From assembly GCA_963932465.1 (NCBI GenBank), contig OZ010792.1, forward strand, positions 512,787,100 through 512,851,099: DNA of 64,000 bases, given 5' to 3'. This stretch comes from Maratus speciosus. Taxonomy: Eukaryota; Arthropoda; Arachnida; Araneae; Salticidae. The position numbers and the translations under genes are program-made. The notes beneath the pieces are model-generated. The model saw only the letters and a list, made by a program, of their open reading frames with translations, did not search any database and had not been told where the DNA came from. Numbering within the stretch: the first letter of the stretch is position 1; every line of letters begins with the position of its first letter. Positions 60,622-64,000 of this stretch are shown piece by piece.

Positions 60622-61226
60622 TATAACGCGAGCCCTGGATACAGATAAAGTACTTATGTAGCCCTTGTTCATAGATTTACCTTGCTATTTTTTTCCTTAA
60701 AATACCCATGTCACTTTTATACTTATTACTTATACTAAAGTACATAAGTACTTACTTAATTTTTATGTTTTTGGTATAAATAAATCTAATATTTTCACAT
60801 TTAGTGCTTTTTTGGACACATTGACAGCAAAGGTTTCCATTACAATGCTCTTTAGTCGATATATAATTTACATGATCTGCCTGGTTTAAATTTTTTAAAG
60901 TTCTTTACACTTTTTCAAACAGGACTGACATCCCATATGAAAAAAAAAATAAAGGCATGTGGAAATTAGACCCTCCTGGTCCACTTACCCCATTTTTATG
61001 GGGCAACTGGACCCGTGAGGAAAGAAAGATGAAATATAAATATTTTTAAACATTAAAATGTAATTTTGAGCATTTCTGTCTGATAGAGGGAACCTAACTG
61101 AACACATTTACAGAAGTTCAGACTTTAATTCAAATGAACATAAGCTTTTTGAAGCTCAATTTTCAGAAGCTCCAGAGTCACATTGTAAAATCATGGCCCA
61201 GTTGCCCAAACTAACCTTATTTGAAG

Positions 61227-62219
61227 ATGCCAAGGAGTAAAGAGTTGTCTGCGACCAAAGTAAGAAAAATTTGGTTTTATAAAGGTGCAGGTAAATCTGA
61301 ACGAGAAATAGCTCAGTTAATGAAGCATTCTAAAACTGCTATTCACAATGAAATAATTAGAAAAAAGGATTCAAATAAAATTAAACAATCTGGAAGAAAA
61401 AGGATTCTGATAGCACGGAATAATCAACAAATATTTCGATTATCAACTCAAAAAAGTCTTCCAAGTGGGGAAATTTCGGACCGTTTCAGCAAAAGAACCT
61501 CCCACGTAACAGTTTGGAAGAGTCTGAAACCAAATAGAAATGCAAAATGAATAAAACTGTTGAAAAAACGACGTTAATGAAACATCATAAAGAAGAAAGA
61601 CTGAAATGGGCTAAAAAATGTCATGTCATGGGACAAGACATGGCAACAAGTGATATTTTCAAATGAAAATTTTTTTTTTATCTTGACGATCCAGATGGTT
61701 ATAAACACTATTGGCAGGATTTGAGGAAGGAACTGAAGCAATGCTTCAGTCGACAAATGGGAGGAGGATCAGTAATGTTTTGGGGAGCTTTTAGTCATGA
61801 TGGATTATACGATTTAACCCGAATTTCGGGACGTATGAACTCTGCGCAATATCAGGCTACGTTATATGATCATTTGATACCATTTGGGCCTTTTTTAAGT
61901 GGTGCTAACTAGATGTTTTTGCAGGACAATGCTTCTTGCCATGTGTTTAAATCCACCCAGCAATGGTTTAAATTTTTTTTTTTTTTTGTCATGGCCAAGT
62001 CAGAATCCAGACTTGAACGCTATGGAAAATCTTTGGGGCATATTAAGTCACAATGTTTATGCTAAAAATAAATAGTTTTTATCTGCCAATCAACTAGAAG
62101 TAGCCATTGTAAAAGAATGGCACAATATTTCTGAATCTGTACTTAATCACCTGGTCACTTCTATAAAAAATAGACTGTTTGAGGTTATAAGGAAAAATGG
62201 AAGACCAATATTGTATTAA
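61227..62219 (+). pseudogene. Tc1-family transposase, inactivated
   Basis: The start MPRSKELSATKVRKIWFYK opens the N-terminal helix-turn-helix region, with AGKSEREIAQLMKHSKTAI matching the first DNA-binding motif of Tc1-type enzymes. GGGSVMFWGAFSHDG and QDNASCHVFKSTQQW mark the DDE catalytic domain, and NAMENLWG supplies the final glutamate (codon 62025-62027), about 34 residues after the second aspartate (61925-61927): DD34E. The first catalytic aspartate is replaced by Asn (VIFSNEN, codon 61662-61664). In-frame stops occur at 61548, 61909 and 62070; frame changes lie near 61570, 61620 and in T-runs at 61670 and 61975. The span of about 331 codons is normal for Tc1. ATG at 61227 is chosen because it begins the conserved MPR start. 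Confidence 0.93.
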
Positions 62220-62460
62220 TTTACATATTACTTTTGTTTTTAGACAAGTGCTCTTATAATTTGTTAACAATGTATTTTTCAATCATTGCTTATAATTTTG
62301 TTAACATACTTATTTATTGCATTATTCAAAATTATTGCAAACTAATTTTAATAAATATGTTGTATTTTGATATCTCATGTGTTTAAACTATAATTAGAAC
62401 CTTTATTTACTTCACAATTTTCAGAATCAAAGTGATCTTATAATTTGTTAACGCACTGTA

Positions 62461-64000
62461 AAAACAATTGAAATTGAAAGAACTAATAAGGAGCATATAT
62501 CAAAAGAGAAAATTGTTTACATAATAAAACACTTTTTCAAATCCCAGAAAAGAAATATTTTACAATAATGTTCAAGTCGTAAGGCAAAAATTTTAAACAT
62601 AAAAAAGGTCTTGTTTTGTGTATGCACAAGGTCTCTTTTGTAAAGGTTTTGTTTGTTAACTCTTTGCAATCCATTGTCTTTGTCTAGTTGTGCTGAAAAG
62701 AATAGTGTTGAAGTAACTTAGAAATTATGAAAGGACTCAAAATAGTCACTTAAACAATAAAAAATTTGCCAAACTGGGATTATAATAAATCATTAAATAT
62801 TTTTAAATCATTGAAATTAAATTTTTTTTTGTGATTTTGAAAGGTGAGGGCATGCCTCTCATTCCTAAACCCGTGGCAAAGAGTACCACTGGACATCACA
62901 TTCCGATTGAGCATATCAACAGACTCAATTAAAAACATTTAATTGTATGTTTAGAAGGATTTATTCACCATGAAATTTTATTTAGAGAATGATGCATCTA
63001 TCTAATAGTTTTAGATAATAGAAACAAAAAAGTTAATTTTTTGTAACCCTGAATATTGAACAGGATTGGTTTTATGATTAGGCATTGGATAATTTTGGCC
63101 ACATTGAAATAATATGGTTTTTTAAAAAATAAGTTATTAGATTGAAGTTTTTTCATATGATAGAATAAACCTATTTTAAATAACCTGCAGGAAGGAAACT
63201 TTCAAGGATCTTTTAAAAATACACAAAGAAAAAAAATCTAAAATTTATAATAAGAAGAATCACTAACTTTTAACAGCCTTACATTGATTTGCAACAGATG
63301 GTGAAGAAATAAAAGAATCGCTTTTCTGTGAAACAGAGGCTGATATTTTTTTCTCCCTCGTTCTTTAAACACTGACAAATTAAAAGCTCTACAATCAAAT
63401 ATAACAATTATAGGCATTAATCAAACAGCAAAGCTTAGATACATATTTTTAAAAGGGTATTAAGCGAGAAAATATTTTTTCTGCTTTGCCTAAAGAAGAG
63501 AAATAGAACAAGAAAAGAAATAAAATATAATTCAGCAACAATCAATAAAAATTATTTGATAATAATAATAAATTTGAATATGCTTAGGCACAACTTTTTA
63601 CTATTAAGGCATTAATTATAATACATAAATTTATATTTTCAAAACCAACAAGGCACTAATTGACAACAGTCAAAATACAAGATGAAAGCAAATATTGTTT
63701 CACGAAAGTTTCATGTCGCATTATTTATACTTGTAAAAAATCTATCAAATATCTAAATAAATACATTGATCAGAAAAGCAAATTTCAATAGAATGTATAT
63801 TAAAAAAATTACAAGTTAATGGAAGATTAACAAGAATTTATTTTATTACTTTAGTTTAAGCAACAGCTAGAATACATTTTTCTTTCATCAACACTAGATT
63901 ATGTTGAATGTTACATTCAACATAATTAATATGAAACCTTTCATTGGTAATTATCAAATAATAATTAACAATTGTTAATACTTGTCTTTTTAAGAATTAG
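62461..64000. other. Gene-free AT-rich stretch, hairpin at 63898-63926
   Basis: No gene was recognised. A perfect 13-bp stem ATTATGTTGAATG / CATTCAACATAAT with a 3-base loop lies at 63898-63926. Confidence 0.45.

Larger units (their letters stand above)
58797..61217. mobile_element. 2.4-kb TIR element nested in the Tc1 leader
   Basis: The TIR AGGTTAGTTGGGGTAACTGG and its partner AGGTTAGTTTGGGCAACTGG (reverse complement) match at 18 of 20. TATTT is duplicated at 58792-58796 and 61218-61222. The motif GGGGTAACTGG or close variants recurs in both orientations near 58806, 59154, 59183, 59206, 60979 and 61000, like a set of transposase-binding sites. No transposase frame was found. I do not recognise the superfamily from these ends. 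It holds at least two further insertions. Confidence 0.75.
58475..62458 (+). mobile_element. Tc1-like transposon, full length, inactivated and invaded
   Basis: The ends CAGTGCATTAAGAAATTATA and (reverse complement) CAGTGCGTTAACAAATTATA are flanked by TA (58473-58474 and 62459-62460). A second copy of the AAATTATA-type motif lies about 190 bp inside each end (near 58662 and 62246), giving the IR/DR architecture known from Sleeping Beauty-like Tc1 elements. Removing the 2.4-kb insertion at 58797 restores a length near 1.56 kb, normal for the family. The transposase is broken, so the copy is dead. Confidence 0.92.

Overview
This is AT-rich eukaryotic nuclear DNA with no convincing host protein-coding gene. 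It is a deeply layered bed of transposable elements and satellite-like arrays, consistent with an intergenic region or a very long intron of an arthropod. The cut-and-paste DNA transposons, Helitrons, tRNA-derived SINE-like repeats and long G/C homopolymer runs suggest a chelicerate such as a spider. That assignment is inference: no host coding exon or rRNA was recognised to anchor it.

Layout. 0-4.5 kb: AT-rich spacer with palindromes, a 29-bp TIR-to-TIR remnant and a T-rich tandem repeat. 4.5-10.9 kb: a possible 6.35-kb TIR element holding a smaller inverted-repeat element and a hAT-type MITE. 11.9 kb: a Helitron 3' end. 12.95-13.8 kb: about eleven copies of an ~80-bp repeat. 16.3-17.1, 22.2-23.0 and 34.3-34.7 kb: three GC-richer promoter-like islands; the second and third have splice-donor-like sites. 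18.46-19.73 kb: a TTAA-flanked MITE interrupted by a 1.1-kb hAT element with a perfect 8-bp duplication. 24.65-26.06 kb: a foldback element. 26.9-29.55 kb: a large tandem array ending in a Helitron 3' hairpin, followed at once by a second Helitron (29.56-32.88 kb). 34.84-40.87 kb: a SINE-like repeat apparently split by a ~5.8-kb composite insertion containing tandem duplications and hAT MITEs. 42.2-46.3 kb: a pogo/Tigger-like TIR element. 46.46-47.51 kb: a piggyBac remnant with a fragment of its transposase. 48.5-49.1 kb: a palindrome with a tRNA-Thr-like sequence in each arm. 51.3-55.5 kb: two Helitrons end to end, each with its own tandem array. 58.5-62.5 kb: a complete but dead Tc1-like transposon, itself invaded by a 2.4-kb TIR element that holds a hAT MITE and a TA-flanked MITE.

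The elements do not form a pathway. Their value is historical: target-site duplications and paralogous empty sites give a readable order of insertion. The only recognisable coding remains are the Tc1-family transposase (61.2-62.2 kb) and the piggyBac C-terminal fragment (47.0-47.2 kb); both are broken. The promoter-like islands are the best candidates for host function and need transcript data.
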